Part shown: in pieces, positions 1 through 9,200 of the stretch
How the letters are laid out: each line of letters begins with the position of its first letter
Position numbering within the stretch: position 1 is the stretch's first letter
Virus record (IMG/VR): IMGVR_UViG_3300000230_000355
Coordinates: 1 to 22,838 of that record
Direction: 5' to 3' (one strand)
Source of the DNA: a virus
Length of the DNA: 22,838 nt
Position numbers and translations under genes: made by a program
Notes under the pieces: generated by a model
Database searches by the model: none
Told to the model about the DNA's origin: nothing
Seen by the model: only the letters and a program-made list of their open reading frames with translations

Positions 1-572
1 GTTATACAAAAATCTTTTATTCCTAAATCTAAACCAACCGTTGTTTGATCCATAATAGGTTTCTTTTCAGGTTTTAATTCACCTGTATCAACCAAAATAG
101 ATACATAGTATTTCTTAGTTATTGATTTACTGATCGTTACGGTTTTGATTAAACCTTTAAATTTTCTATGTAAATCAATATCAACCAATTTTAATTTAGG
201 TATGAAAATCTGTTTTTCATTTTCTAAATATACTCCTTGTGGTAATTGAAAAGATTGTTTTCCAAATTTTCTTTTAAACTTAGGAAAACCACCACCTCTA
301 AAAAAGTTTGTATAGGCATTATCCAGATTTCTTAAACTCATTTGTAATGCCTGTGATGGACTTTCTTTTAACCAAGGGGCGTCTGTATCTTTCAATTCTT
401 TAACTTGGTTTGCTAAATCAATACAGGTATAGTTCTTTTTGTTTCCTATGTAGGCACTAATTTTTGTTTCTAAACCGAGGTTATAGACAAATCTAACCTG
501 ACCGAAGATATGGGACATCGTATCTTTTTGTTCCTGATTGGGGTATATCCTGTATTTAAATGATTTTAACAT
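1..572 (-). CDS. tnpB: TnpB RNA-guided nuclease (IS200/IS605 OrfB family), 5' part, cut by window edge
   Basis: Reading the minus strand from the ATG at 572 gives 190 codons with no stop, continuing past base 1. The N-terminus MLKSFKYRIYPNQEQ is the classic TnpB/OrfB opening. It is followed by a helical region, the segment GGGFPKFKRK near residue 103, and the RuvC-I motif VGLDLGIKDF near residue 181, whose first Asp is the expected first catalytic residue. RuvC-II, RuvC-III and the zinc finger would lie beyond the edge. TnpB proteins are RNA-guided DNA endonucleases whose guide (omega RNA) overlaps the 3' end of the gene, which cannot be seen here. No tnpA is visible on this side. Base composition is less AT-rich than most neighbours, consistent with acquisition. 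The gene sits directly behind a phage-type promoter (597-636), so it seems to be expressed as a phage gene. The family call is firm; activity cannot be judged from half a gene. Confidence 0.93.
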   Translation of the reverse strand, partial: MLKSFKYRIYPNQEQKDTMSHIFGQVRFVYNLGLETKISAYIGNKKNYTCIDLANQVKELKDTDAPWLKESPSQALQMSLRNLDNAYTNFFRGGGFPKFKRKFGKQSFQLPQGVYLENEKQIFIPKLKLVDIDLHRKFKGLIKTVTISKSITKKYYVSILVDTGELKPEKKPIMDQTTVGLDLGIKDFCI

Positions 573-596
573 TTTTTACAAAAAACTTTTTTGATT

Positions 597-636
597 TGTA
601 AATATATATAATTAAAAATATATCACTTTTTTCCAT
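597..636 (-). promoter_or_regulatory. Phage-type promoter for tnpB
   Basis: On the minus strand the box TGGAAAAAAGTGAT (622-635) is followed by exactly 12 bases and then ATATATAT (602-609). This matches the promoters of the capsid and protease genes in box sequence and spacing. The upstream edge of the box lies in a perfect 16-base palindrome (CCATTTTTAAAAATGG, 633-648), which could be an operator or chance in AT-rich DNA. The predicted transcript starts some 25 bases before the tnpB ATG. Confidence 0.7.
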
Positions 637-670
637 TTTTAAAAATGGGTTAAAATGATTAAAGGATTTA

Positions 671-1846
671 GTGTTAAATTCATCAAACTACACTAAAGAT
701 GTAGTTGTTTTCCTTGACGGGTTCTATAAAAAAAAATTAAATATGAATAAATTTGAAACATTTAAACCTGATATGCATTATAAAAATTATAAATTCATAG
801 AAAAATTTTTAACACCAGATGATATATTAATAGAATACGGTTCTGGTAATAATTCAATATATTTTTCAGGATTAATTGAAAAAGTAATATCAATAGAATG
901 TGATGTAGATAAATATAATTTTATTCAAAAAATAATTAAATATTATAAAATAACGAATATAATTTCAAATTATATACAATGTAATCATGTGAAAAATAAA
1001 AAATTATATGAACAAGATGATTATAATTCAAGCGAAAATTATATTAAATTTCCAAAAAATAATAATTTAAAATTTACTAAAGTTTTATTAAATAATGATT
1101 TAAAAATTATTTGCGCTGAATATTTATCATCTATAATTGATGAAAATGTGATAATATTTATAAATGATTTTAATTTTGATAAAATTCACAACAAAATCAA
1201 TGAAAACAATCTTGATCTATTAATGAAACATTTTGATATAGTTGATTTTGAAACAACATATAGAAATATCATAGCATTAAGAAAAAAATCTATTCCTATT
1301 TTTAATATTTTTAATAATAGATATGATATGTTTAAATCGTTCAATAAAAATAAAATTATAGCCGAAATTGGTGTATTTAGAGGAGATTTTTCTAAATTTA
1401 TTTATGATGAATTATCGCCATTTGAATTACATTTAATTGATATTTTTGAAGGAATTGGGCACAGCGGTATCGATGACGGTGAAAATATAATAACCATGGA
1501 TTTAAATGAATCTTATAATAATTTAATTAAATATTTTAAAAATAAAAATGTATTTATTCACAAAGGTTTATCTTTTAACAAATTAAAAGAATTTGAAAAT
1601 GATTACTTCGATATTGTTTTCATAGACGCTGACCATTTTTACGAATCCGTTAAAAAAGATTTAGATAATTCGTATTTAAAAGTCAAACCAGGTGGAATAA
1701 TATGCGGACATGATTATTTAGCTAACGGGCATTCTGATGTATATTTAGCTGTTAATAAATTTTGTTTGGAAAAAAATCTTAAAATAAATTACATCACAAA
1801 AGAAAAATATGCTTCTTTTGGAATAATTAAAACCAATATGACGTGA
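671..1846 (+). CDS. Two-domain class I SAM-dependent methyltransferase-like protein
   Basis: The product is 391 aa with two Rossmann methyltransferase-like halves. The first has a motif-I-like loop IEYGSGNNSIYFSG near residue 54 and an acidic strand end near VISIECD. Its later half (IIFINDFNFDKIH, about residue 157) is compatible with a degenerate fold. The second half (from about residue 225) is the better domain: IIAEIGVFRGDFSKFIYDE (SAM loop), LHLIDIFEG, DIVFIDADHFYESVKKDLD and VKPGGIICGHDY, matching the Methyltransf_24 type. Enzymes of this type often modify sugars or small molecules, but no acceptor can be inferred. The start is uncertain: the long form uses GTG at 671, while an ATG at 743 preceded by an A-rich stretch would remove 24 residues and begin MNKFETFKPDMHYKNYKFIE, also plausible. 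It is divergent from tnpB and convergent with the next gene. Confidence 0.75.
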   Translation: MLNSSNYTKDVVVFLDGFYKKKLNMNKFETFKPDMHYKNYKFIEKFLTPDDILIEYGSGNNSIYFSGLIEKVISIECDVDKYNFIQKIIKYYKITNIISNYIQCNHVKNKKLYEQDDYNSSENYIKFPKNNNLKFTKVLLNNDLKIICAEYLSSIIDENVIIFINDFNFDKIHNKINENNLDLLMKHFDIVDFETTYRNIIALRKKSIPIFNIFNNRYDMFKSFNKNKIIAEIGVFRGDFSKFIYDELSPFELHLIDIFEGIGHSGIDDGENIITMDLNESYNNLIKYFKNKNVFIHKGLSFNKLKEFENDYFDIVFIDADHFYESVKKDLDNSYLKVKPGGIICGHDYLANGHSDVYLAVNKFCLEKNLKINYITKEKYASFGIIKTNMT

Positions 1847-1908
1847 AACTACTACTACTAAAAAATGAAATAATTTCTCTACATTTAAATCTAATTAAAA
1901 AATTATAA

Positions 1909-4155
1909 TTATTCAGTTGAATTTAAAGTAGAAGAATCTCTAACATTTTCATTAGCTTTTTTATCAACTAATGTTGGTATAATATTAGTACTATTACCAT
2001 AATTACTAATATTTATAATTTTATCTGTACTTTTTTTCCAACCGAAATCCAATTTCATATCTTTAACATTTATTATATTAGGAATTTTCTTAATATTTTG
2101 AACTTTAGATATTTCAACCCTTTCTAAAATCATAACAAGGGGGCCTGTATTAGTTGGGGTTTGATATACATAATTTATATTTATACCTAAATTTGATATA
2201 GACTTAGTCACATCATTAATTTGGGCTGTAGTAATGCCAGCTTTTACCCATACTATAAGATTCCTATACGAATCTAATTCTCCTCTAGCGCCTTCTTTAA
2301 CTTGCGGTATGCCATTTTTATCAAATTGTGGGGGTAATATATCATTAATACCTTCGCTGCTCTCAGCCGATGTTATAGCGTTATTTTTAACATCACTTTG
2401 AGTGATCCCACCTGTTATATTAGCAGAATCTTTTAAAGCTATATCAACATCTGTTAAATTATTAGAATTTGATGTTGTAGAAGAATTAGTTGTTTGTTGT
2501 AAAAATTTAAGATTTTCAAAAATTTTAAATTTACCTGAATATAATAAAGTTTTTGTGTTATTAGAATTTAAAATAATATAAAAATTATCAAATTTTTCTT
2601 TATTCATTTGTTTTAAAATTGATATGTCTTCTTGATTAATTTTAAAAACTACAACACCAATATTAAATTTATTTTCATCAGTTTGATAATAAACATCTTT
2701 TTCTATAACTTTATTATCCGATTTAAACACTAAATTTAATTTAGAATTTAACAACAATTCACTTAAATTATAAGGCGTTATAGGGTCTGATAAACTATCT
2801 TGTTTAGCAATTTGAAATTTAACAATATTATCAAATGGATTTAAAATCATATTTAACAAGCCCATACTTTTATAATCTTCATTGCTATTCGGATTATAAT
2901 TATTTGCTAATATTTTATAGTTATTAATTAAAATCGGAAAGGGAACTTTAACTAAACTAATGTCAGTGACATTTGAAGATGTTTTCAAATTATAAACTTT
3001 ATCATATTTATAATTATAAATTTTAGGTTTAGATAAATTGTCTACTGATAATCTCGCTAAAGTTTTACCATATTTTAATAAATTCCTAGTTAATCCAATA
3101 CTAGCAAATCTGCTAAAAAAGCTATTATCAACGAGATCTATTATTTTCATTTCAACATCAATGGCTGCTGTCGTATTTGAATATTTAATAATCGGTCTAT
3201 ATTCAATTTTTTGTGAAAAATTTTCAGTCACTAAAAATGTCAATGGAAACCCGCTTATTAAATTTTCTTCATATAATGTCACTATATATTCAATATTAAT
3301 AACTCTACCTTTTGATAAAAGTTCATTTACAAAATTGTCAAGATTTTCATTTGAATTATTATATACACCATAAATTTCAAAAAAATCACCTTGTGTTGAT
3401 TCCTCTACCATAACGCCCAAAGTTTGATATTCAGGTTGCATAGTTAAAGAAGTTTTATAAGTGTCCCCTAAATAATAATACGGTGCATCAAAAACCGTTT
3501 GTTTAGATGTTATGAAAGAAAATTCTAAATATATTGGGGTGTTTAAATTTAATCCGACGCCATTAGTTAAATTGGCATTTATACTATTGGGTTCAACGAT
3601 ATTTGTCCCAGTACTTATTAATCTTTGATTAGATAGAGAATAAACACTAGGTATATAGAATTCAATATATTTGCCCCATTCCTTTTGATTATAAATAAAA
3701 GGAGTTCCTAAATTCATTAATTTATCAGAATATTCAAGAGTATTATCACTTGACACCAATACTTGACTTTTATCAAAATAAAAATTAGATATAGGATATG
3801 AAGCTCGGTTAATATAATCTAACGCTAATATTTTTAAATAAAATCCATAATAAACATCAAAATTATAATTCGATGGAAAATAAATCATAATTTTATCATA
3901 AGATACTGGTGGTGATGAATAATTTTGTATTTTTAAAAAATTAAATTTACTTGAATCTATTTTTGAATATTTTTTTAAAACAGGATCAACGACAAATAAA
4001 TTGTGATTAATATCATTTTTATTAGTAGTCGATAAAAAATTTCTTGTACCTTTTGTTAAATCTGACCATACAACATAATTTTCAGCTATGTTTTCACTGT
4101 TATATTCCCATTCTAATAATATATTTTGATCGATATTTAAATATTTTTTAGCCAT
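1909..4155 (-). CDS. Large uncharacterised protein, probably virion structural
   Basis: This 748-aa protein is not recognised. It has no signal peptide or obvious membrane span. It is rich in Asn, Ser, Tyr and Ile and appears beta-rich, with an N-terminal region starting MAKKYLNIDQNILLEWEYNS. A Ser/Thr/Asn-rich low-complexity linker (TTNSSTTSNSNNLTD) at about residues 555-570 separates a large N-terminal part from a C-terminal part. The latter contains a compact segment (about 625-705) with LDSYRNLIVWVKAGITTAQI and a VMILERVEISKVQN strand pattern, perhaps an alpha/beta sandwich. Length, composition and position in a T4-type structural neighbourhood favour a baseplate, neck or tail-associated protein, but that is inference from context only. 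It has its own weak promoter-like sequence (4175-4210) and lies downstream of a terminator, so it is likely an independent transcript. Confidence 0.7.
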   Translation of the reverse strand: MAKKYLNIDQNILLEWEYNSENIAENYVVWSDLTKGTRNFLSTTNKNDINHNLFVVDPVLKKYSKIDSSKFNFLKIQNYSSPPVSYDKIMIYFPSNYNFDVYYGFYLKILALDYINRASYPISNFYFDKSQVLVSSDNTLEYSDKLMNLGTPFIYNQKEWGKYIEFYIPSVYSLSNQRLISTGTNIVEPNSINANLTNGVGLNLNTPIYLEFSFITSKQTVFDAPYYYLGDTYKTSLTMQPEYQTLGVMVEESTQGDFFEIYGVYNNSNENLDNFVNELLSKGRVINIEYIVTLYEENLISGFPLTFLVTENFSQKIEYRPIIKYSNTTAAIDVEMKIIDLVDNSFFSRFASIGLTRNLLKYGKTLARLSVDNLSKPKIYNYKYDKVYNLKTSSNVTDISLVKVPFPILINNYKILANNYNPNSNEDYKSMGLLNMILNPFDNIVKFQIAKQDSLSDPITPYNLSELLLNSKLNLVFKSDNKVIEKDVYYQTDENKFNIGVVVFKINQEDISILKQMNKEKFDNFYIILNSNNTKTLLYSGKFKIFENLKFLQQTTNSSTTSNSNNLTDVDIALKDSANITGGITQSDVKNNAITSAESSEGINDILPPQFDKNGIPQVKEGARGELDSYRNLIVWVKAGITTAQINDVTKSISNLGININYVYQTPTNTGPLVMILERVEISKVQNIKKIPNIINVKDMKLDFGWKKSTDKIINISNYGNSTNIIPTLVDKKANENVRDSSTLNSTE

Positions 4156-4174
4156 ATTTTGCGCATTTTATTTA

Positions 4175-4210
4175 TCTTTATATATAAAAATAAAGACACA
4201 CTAAAATTAA
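4175..4210 (-). promoter_or_regulatory. Weak candidate promoter for the 748-aa protein gene
   Basis: On the minus strand TTTTAGTGTG is followed by 11 bases and ATATATAAAG. The -10-like part is good, but the upstream box lacks the A-tract seen in the better promoters and the spacing is one base short. It is placed correctly, 20-50 bases before the ATG at 4155. Confidence 0.35.
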
Positions 4211-4240
4211 AAAAACCAGATAAATTATCTGGTTTTTTTA
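4211..4240 (-). terminator. Rho-independent terminator after the lipoprotein gene
   Basis: Perfect stem CCAGATAA / TTATCTGG with a single-base loop, flanked by an A-run on one side and a T-run on the other, so it can work on both strands. On the minus strand it lies 10 bases after the lipoprotein stop codon and separates it from the next minus-strand gene. Confidence 0.85.
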
Positions 4241-4249
4241 ATTTTAAAT

Positions 4250-5143
4250 TTATCTTTTCCCGTCTGTCTGTCTAACTTTACTTTGATTATTTTGTTTCAT
4301 TCTTTGATTTCCGTCATTTATTTTCCTCGGTTGATTTTGAATCGGTTGATTATAAGTCTTTCTATTACTATTTTCTTGTATATTATTTCTATTTATTCTT
4401 TGTTGTTGATTTTGATTTGGATTGCTATAAGTCTTTCTATTGCTATTTTCTTGTATATTATTTCTATTTATTTTTCTTGGTTGATTTTGAATAGATTCTT
4501 TTGAAGTTGGTATTTTTCTTTCGTGGTTATAATGTATATATTCATCGCCTGATGTTCTTCTTCTATAATTATTATAATTTGTATAATAACGAGTTTTTCT
4601 TTTATTTTCTATGTTATTATTTCTATTGTGAATATTTTTAGGAATTGGTTGTATATGATTAGCCCCATTATAATTATAATCAATTCTACGCTTACCACGC
4701 ACATATAAATTATCAGAACGTTGATGATTATAAAAATGCCTTCTATGGTTGTTTAATAAATGTCTATGATAATTGTATTCCCAATAATTATAATAATAAT
4801 GACGATGCCAATATCTATAATGGGTATTCCACATATTATAATGTATAAAAAAGGTAGTTGGATAATAATAATCAAAATATGCAAAATCAGTGAAATATAA
4901 ATTAGGGTCATTCCATGTATTAACCCAATTTCTATTATAGTTATAATAATTATTATTAACTATATTAACATCTTCTGATTTTTGAATAAAATTTATACTA
5001 TCAAAATTTTGTTCTAAATTAGTATCTATTTCACTTGGTTCGTGGTAAACATCATAGTATTCAGTTTGTTGTGCACTATTTTTAATAGGCGAACATCCTA
5101 AAAAAATAATTAATAAAAATCCCAACACAAATATATTTTTCAT
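4250..5143 (-). CDS. Phage-encoded lipoprotein rich in Asn, His, Tyr and Arg
   Basis: Starting at the ATG at 5143 the product is 297 aa and begins MKNIFVLGFLLIIFLGCSP: a basic N-terminus, a hydrophobic segment and a lipobox ending in Cys17, i.e. a type II (lipoprotein) signal peptide. A longer frame from 5203 would bury this signal and overlap the upstream gene by 20 bases, so the downstream start is preferred. The mature part has an acidic N-terminal stretch, an aromatic/His/Arg-rich middle (many YY, HYR and HRH clusters, about residues 75-160) and a basic, Asn/Gln-rich C-terminal half with two 25-residue repeats containing RINRNNIQENSNRKTY. No enzyme motif is visible. Phage lipoproteins known in other systems act in superinfection exclusion or modify the host envelope; that role is only a suggestion here. 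The 40-base gap to the upstream endonuclease gene suggests cotranscription. Confidence 0.8.
   Translation of the reverse strand: MKNIFVLGFLLIIFLGCSPIKNSAQQTEYYDVYHEPSEIDTNLEQNFDSINFIQKSEDVNIVNNNYYNYNRNWVNTWNDPNLYFTDFAYFDYYYPTTFFIHYNMWNTHYRYWHRHYYYNYWEYNYHRHLLNNHRRHFYNHQRSDNLYVRGKRRIDYNYNGANHIQPIPKNIHNRNNNIENKRKTRYYTNYNNYRRRTSGDEYIHYNHERKIPTSKESIQNQPRKINRNNIQENSNRKTYSNPNQNQQQRINRNNIQENSNRKTYNQPIQNQPRKINDGNQRMKQNNQSKVRQTDGKR
4320..4495 (-). repeat. 75-bp in-frame tandem repeat in the lipoprotein gene
   Basis: Two near-identical units about 47 bases long recur at an offset of 75 bases (from about 4351 and 4426), encoding NNIQENSNRKTY twice. Partial flanking copies encode the QNQPRKIN segments. 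The DNA is more conserved than the coding need requires, which points to recent duplication. Confidence 0.7.
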
Positions 5144-5183
5144 AAATTTTAATTTTTTTATTACTATTGCAAATACTATGCCG

Positions 5184-6140
5184 TTAATTAATAAATATAT
5201 CATTAATTAAATATTTAATAATATCGTCATCTGATAAATTTTTTATATCATTTTCCCATATTACAAAAAACTTATATTTATTATCTTCTGCTATTATTTT
5301 TTTCATTAAATCTTTTTTCCATATAGTTTTAGCTTTAATTTTTTTAAAATAATAATCAATAACATCATTACTCTTATATATCACAGGATTAGCGTGCCAT
5401 AAGTCACTATTTACTTCAAGTATTATATTTTTAATTTTCAAATCATAAATTTTTCTACCTATCATAAATTTTTTAACATAAGTGATACTCAATTTATCAA
5501 GACAGTTTGTGATTCTAGTTTCTAAAAGACTGTGTGATTTATCTATTAATAAACTTTTTTGTTCATCTGATAATTCTTCCCAGTGTTTATAACTATTTTT
5601 ATATATCAAAAATATATCTTTTTTAACATTTTCATCTATTTTTTTAGAATCAAAAAAATTATCTTTAAAATTGAAAAAATTTTGAATATTTGTATAATTT
5701 TCCATTTTTTTATGTGGGTCTATTTTTAAATTTAATTTTTTTTCTTTAATTGACTGTAATTTAGATACATTATCTACACCATATTTATTTAAAACTGTTT
5801 TTTTATATTTTTTAGTTGAAATTAATTTAGAACTATTTTTAGATGTTCTTTTTTTTATATTATAATAGTCGAGTAAAAATATTATATTTTTATAATTTAT
5901 ATTATAGTCTTTTTTTATATCAGGTAAACTTTTCAATTTAATAACATATTCATCAAAAATGACATTTTTCGAACTTATAACAGGATAATTATAAGATATA
6001 AATTCAAATTTAATTTTTTCATTTGTCATTTTTTTTAAATTTTTCGTACATCTATAAATATGCATACCATCATAGCGACTTATTCTATTTTTACAAAAAG
6101 GACAATGTTTATTATTCATAACATTATATATTAAAAACAT
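5184..6140 (-). CDS. Vsr/PD-(D/E)XK-type homing endonuclease with N-terminal zinc-finger-like motif
   Basis: The product is 318 aa, or 311 aa if the second ATG (6119, MNNKHCPFCKNR) is used. Near the N-terminus CPFCKN, then H and C (HIYRC), resembles a zinc finger. The middle contains KYKKTVLNKYGVDNVSKLQS, a pattern common in phage endonucleases next to DNA-binding repeats. The C-terminal domain (from about residue 207) has an early Glu in SLLETRITNCLDKL, then RKIYDLKIKNIILEVNSDLW followed by HANP. This is the Asp...Glu-x-Asn core and trailing His seen in Vsr-like and EDxHD homing nucleases such as I-Bth0305I. Such genes are usually free-standing and selfish, cutting a related phage genome near their insertion site. 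The site here is immediately upstream of the tail sheath gene on the opposite strand. The exact target is unknown. Confidence 0.82.
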   Translation of the reverse strand: MFLIYNVMNNKHCPFCKNRISRYDGMHIYRCTKNLKKMTNEKIKFEFISYNYPVISSKNVIFDEYVIKLKSLPDIKKDYNINYKNIIFLLDYYNIKKRTSKNSSKLISTKKYKKTVLNKYGVDNVSKLQSIKEKKLNLKIDPHKKMENYTNIQNFFNFKDNFFDSKKIDENVKKDIFLIYKNSYKHWEELSDEQKSLLIDKSHSLLETRITNCLDKLSITYVKKFMIGRKIYDLKIKNIILEVNSDLWHANPVIYKSNDVIDYYFKKIKAKTIWKKDLMKKIIAEDNKYKFFVIWENDIKNLSDDDIIKYLINDIFIN

Positions 6141-6141
6141 C

Positions 6142-6176
6142 TACTGAAAAATTGGACACTATCATGTTTTTCAGTA
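6142..6176. repeat. Perfect inverted repeat at the endonuclease gene 5' end
   Basis: TACTGAAAAA (6142-6151) and TTTTTCAGTA (6167-6176) form a perfect 10-bp stem with a 15-base loop. The repeat ends one base from the first ATG of the endonuclease gene. On the plus strand it is not followed by a T-run, so it is not a conventional terminator. It could be an operator, a hairpin in the endonuclease mRNA leader, or related to the insertion point. Confidence 0.6.
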
Positions 6177-6187
6177 AAAAAAACTAT

Positions 6188-6232
6188 CAAAAAACGAAAA
6201 AAATTATAATATATATAGTATAAAGCATTAAA
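6188..6232 (+). promoter_or_regulatory. Candidate late promoter for the tail sheath gene
   Basis: CAAAAAACGA is followed by 11-12 bases and ATATATATAGTAT. The downstream part, ATATATATAGTATAAAG, closely resembles ATATATATGGTATGAAAG in the tail tube promoter (10446-10488), as expected for co-regulated tail genes. The A-tract box matches less well than in the capsid promoters. Confidence 0.5.
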
Positions 6233-6280
6233 TTATATGTGAGTTTTTGGACGAACATAATAAAAAATAATAAAAAAAAT

Positions 6281-9200
6281 ATGCCAATAAGTAATAAAGA
6301 TTTAGGAAAATACAAACGTCCTGGTATTTTCATAGAAGAAATTGATAAGTCCCTTATTGAAAGACCAATTCAAGAAGTTCTTATCAATTTGGTTCCAGGT
6401 TTTTCAAAAAAAGGACCTTTTAATAAACCTATAAAAGTTGATAATCCAGCAGATTTTCAAACAATTTTCGGCCTAGTCGATAAAAATTTAGAAAATAAAG
6501 GATCATTTTTTCATAGATTTGTTGAAGACATGTTAAAAAGTGGACCTGTTTGGGCGCTCAATTTATTAAAAACTGATCCTACAAGGGATCAATTAGAATG
6601 GGCATCGATGTCTGTTTCAGCGCAGTATGATAACGGTCCTAAAAATTCATCACCATATGAAAGATTTTTTAATAGACAAGATTTCTGGGAAAGAGATGTT
6701 GAATCATTTATGGATATTGTAGATCAAGAATACATAGATAGAAAACCAATACAACCAGATCCATCAAAAGCTTTATTAAGTGTCACAAATATGGGTGATA
6801 AAAAAATTACAATTTTCGTATTCAAATCATCTATAACGGGATTTGATGTTTCCGCTGAAAGTTGGTACGGTGGGTTAGATAAAGTGCCATTGTTCATAAA
6901 TCCGAAAGATTATATTTCAGATTATATGGTGTCTGTTTTATCAATCGTAGGTGACTTTGGCCCTGAACAATACTTAACATTAAGCGCTGATACATATTGG
7001 GGGGCTTATTTCAATGCCAAAGGGTTAATTAAAACTAAAATTCAAGATTTTGTCAATGATAGATTAGTTTCAGTTAATGCCTATTATGATGTGAGTTTAA
7101 TTCCAAATTTCAGAGATACTAATGGAAGAGATATGTATATAAAAAATGTAATTAATTCTGCAACAGAATCTACAGGCTTGTTCTGTTATTATAATGAAGA
7201 TTATCTTTTAAATTCAGATTTTTATAAAGGTAATATTGATACAATCGGGGCAACATTAATTGTAACTGAAGATATTATTAATGATGTTAATTCTAAATCA
7301 GCTATTAATTTTATGTCATATAAAACCAATTTGGGTGAAAATATAACTTATGCTGAAATGCCATTAGATAGTCCACAAAATACATTTGGTAATTATAACA
7401 CAAATTTGAGTAAAACCTATAGTGGTATTACTAGTAGAACCGCATTAAATACCAATTGGTATACTAATATCGCCCCAAATAACTCAGGTTCAACAACTGG
7501 CGTAACTAATATGTACGCTTCTAATGTATCGGGGATTACAACATCTGCAATAACTTTATCTAATTCTCCTTCAGAATTAGACGTTGATGATATAATCTAT
7601 TTTAACAAATCTTTTGGCGTAATAGATAAGAGTATTCCTTATTACATATTAACAATAACAGGTAATAATATCACAATATCTAAAACGAAAGGTGGTGTTA
7701 TATTACAAGGATTAGAAACATCAAATAATGTCTTTATTTATAGCTTAAAAATAAAGTTTGATGATTTTGATGATACTGCTGATGTTAACGACAAATTTAA
7801 ATATAACATCCATACGAGTTATACTTTAGCCGATTCTAATTTATACTTAGAACCACTTGTTATAAATAATAGCGCCCAAACATATTATAGAACAGATGTG
7901 GTGTATTTAAGTTCAGACAACTCTAAAATACACACAGTTAAAGGTAACCAATCAACTATGCCTGCAAGTAAGCCTAATTTTTTAATAAATAATGCCAATT
8001 CTATAATATTAGGTTATGTTGACATCACATACACGTTAGAAAATAGTATAACACCGACGTTAACAAAAGAATGGTTTGCCGTGACAGTAGATGAAAACAA
8101 AGGGTATAAATTATTAAACAACAATGTTGATTTGAAAGCTATAAGTGGGGCAACCTCATCTGGAACTAAATATTTAGATTTATATTTCTTGGGAACATCA
8201 GGATCAACAGATTATACCAACTATCAAAAGTTAAGAAAAAGTAAAATATTCACTGAAATGTATACTCATTTCTTAACTGGAAAATCTGTTATAATAAATC
8301 GCTTAACAGGTTATAAATATCCAGTGAATGCAACTATATTTGACTCTACAACAACAAGTGATGCGCATATTACCATTTGGTTTGATGGCGCATCTGAACC
8401 TAACTATTTTTACTCAGACGGTGCTATATTATTTTATTATATCGACCACGAATTAAATTTTCAAAATGCTCAAAATTCAATATTAGCAGATAATGGTATA
8501 ATAACAACAAATGCCCCAATTTCAGCTATGGATAAAACAGGAATTGTTGCGAAATATTCTTCTTTATATCAAGATTATTATAACGGCATTATCAACAACG
8601 GTGATTATATTTATCAAAATAATGATAGTGGAACAACTGTTAAATATTATTTAAAGATGTTTTTAGATATAAATAAAAATTTAACAATAAAATTCTCAAC
8701 AACCCCAGAAGGGGAAGATTATATAGACATAGTAAATATTTCTACATCTTATAAAGATTCTTCTGGTAATGTAGCTTTTATAATCCATTCCAATAAATCT
8801 AATTATAAACAAACATTAGAATTAGAAAACACTAGCTATATCACTGACTTTAACAATGTAAATTATATTTACGTAGATAGAAGCAGATATGCTGAAGTTA
8901 CAAAAGGATGGTATCTTGAAGCTTATTATGATAAATCATATTATGATGAAGGTGGTGAAGGTTATGTTTTAGGGGCTGTTCCTAGAAAACTCGTAAGGGT
9001 TATAAAAACTGTAAATGATACAGTTAACACTGACTTAAAAATAATATACACAGATGGTCCAATAAAAATAATGAGTAACTTATCGGGTTCAACTTATTAT
9101 GATTATTATACAACTGCTTATATGACCATTGATAATTATATAACTGAATATAATGGAATCACTTTGAAACCATTTACTATTCATACTGATTCTATACCAA

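Noticed and set aside
655-696. A 13-codon frame starting ATG 655 before the methyltransferase gene
   Set aside because: It is very short, has no leader-peptide features, and is likely chance in AT-rich DNA.
3038-3373. Plus-strand 111-codon open frame inside the 748-aa gene
   Set aside because: It lies wholly within a long convincing minus-strand gene, has no promoter or leader, and its sequence is the mirror of the coding strand.
4283-4504. Plus-strand hydrophobic 73-codon frame opposite the lipoprotein repeats
   Set aside because: It is an antisense reading of the Asn/Arg/Gln repeat; its apparent repeats simply follow the DNA repeat.
5144-5203. Longer lipoprotein ORF starting at 5203
   Set aside because: It would place 20 residues before a perfect lipoprotein signal and overlap the endonuclease gene.
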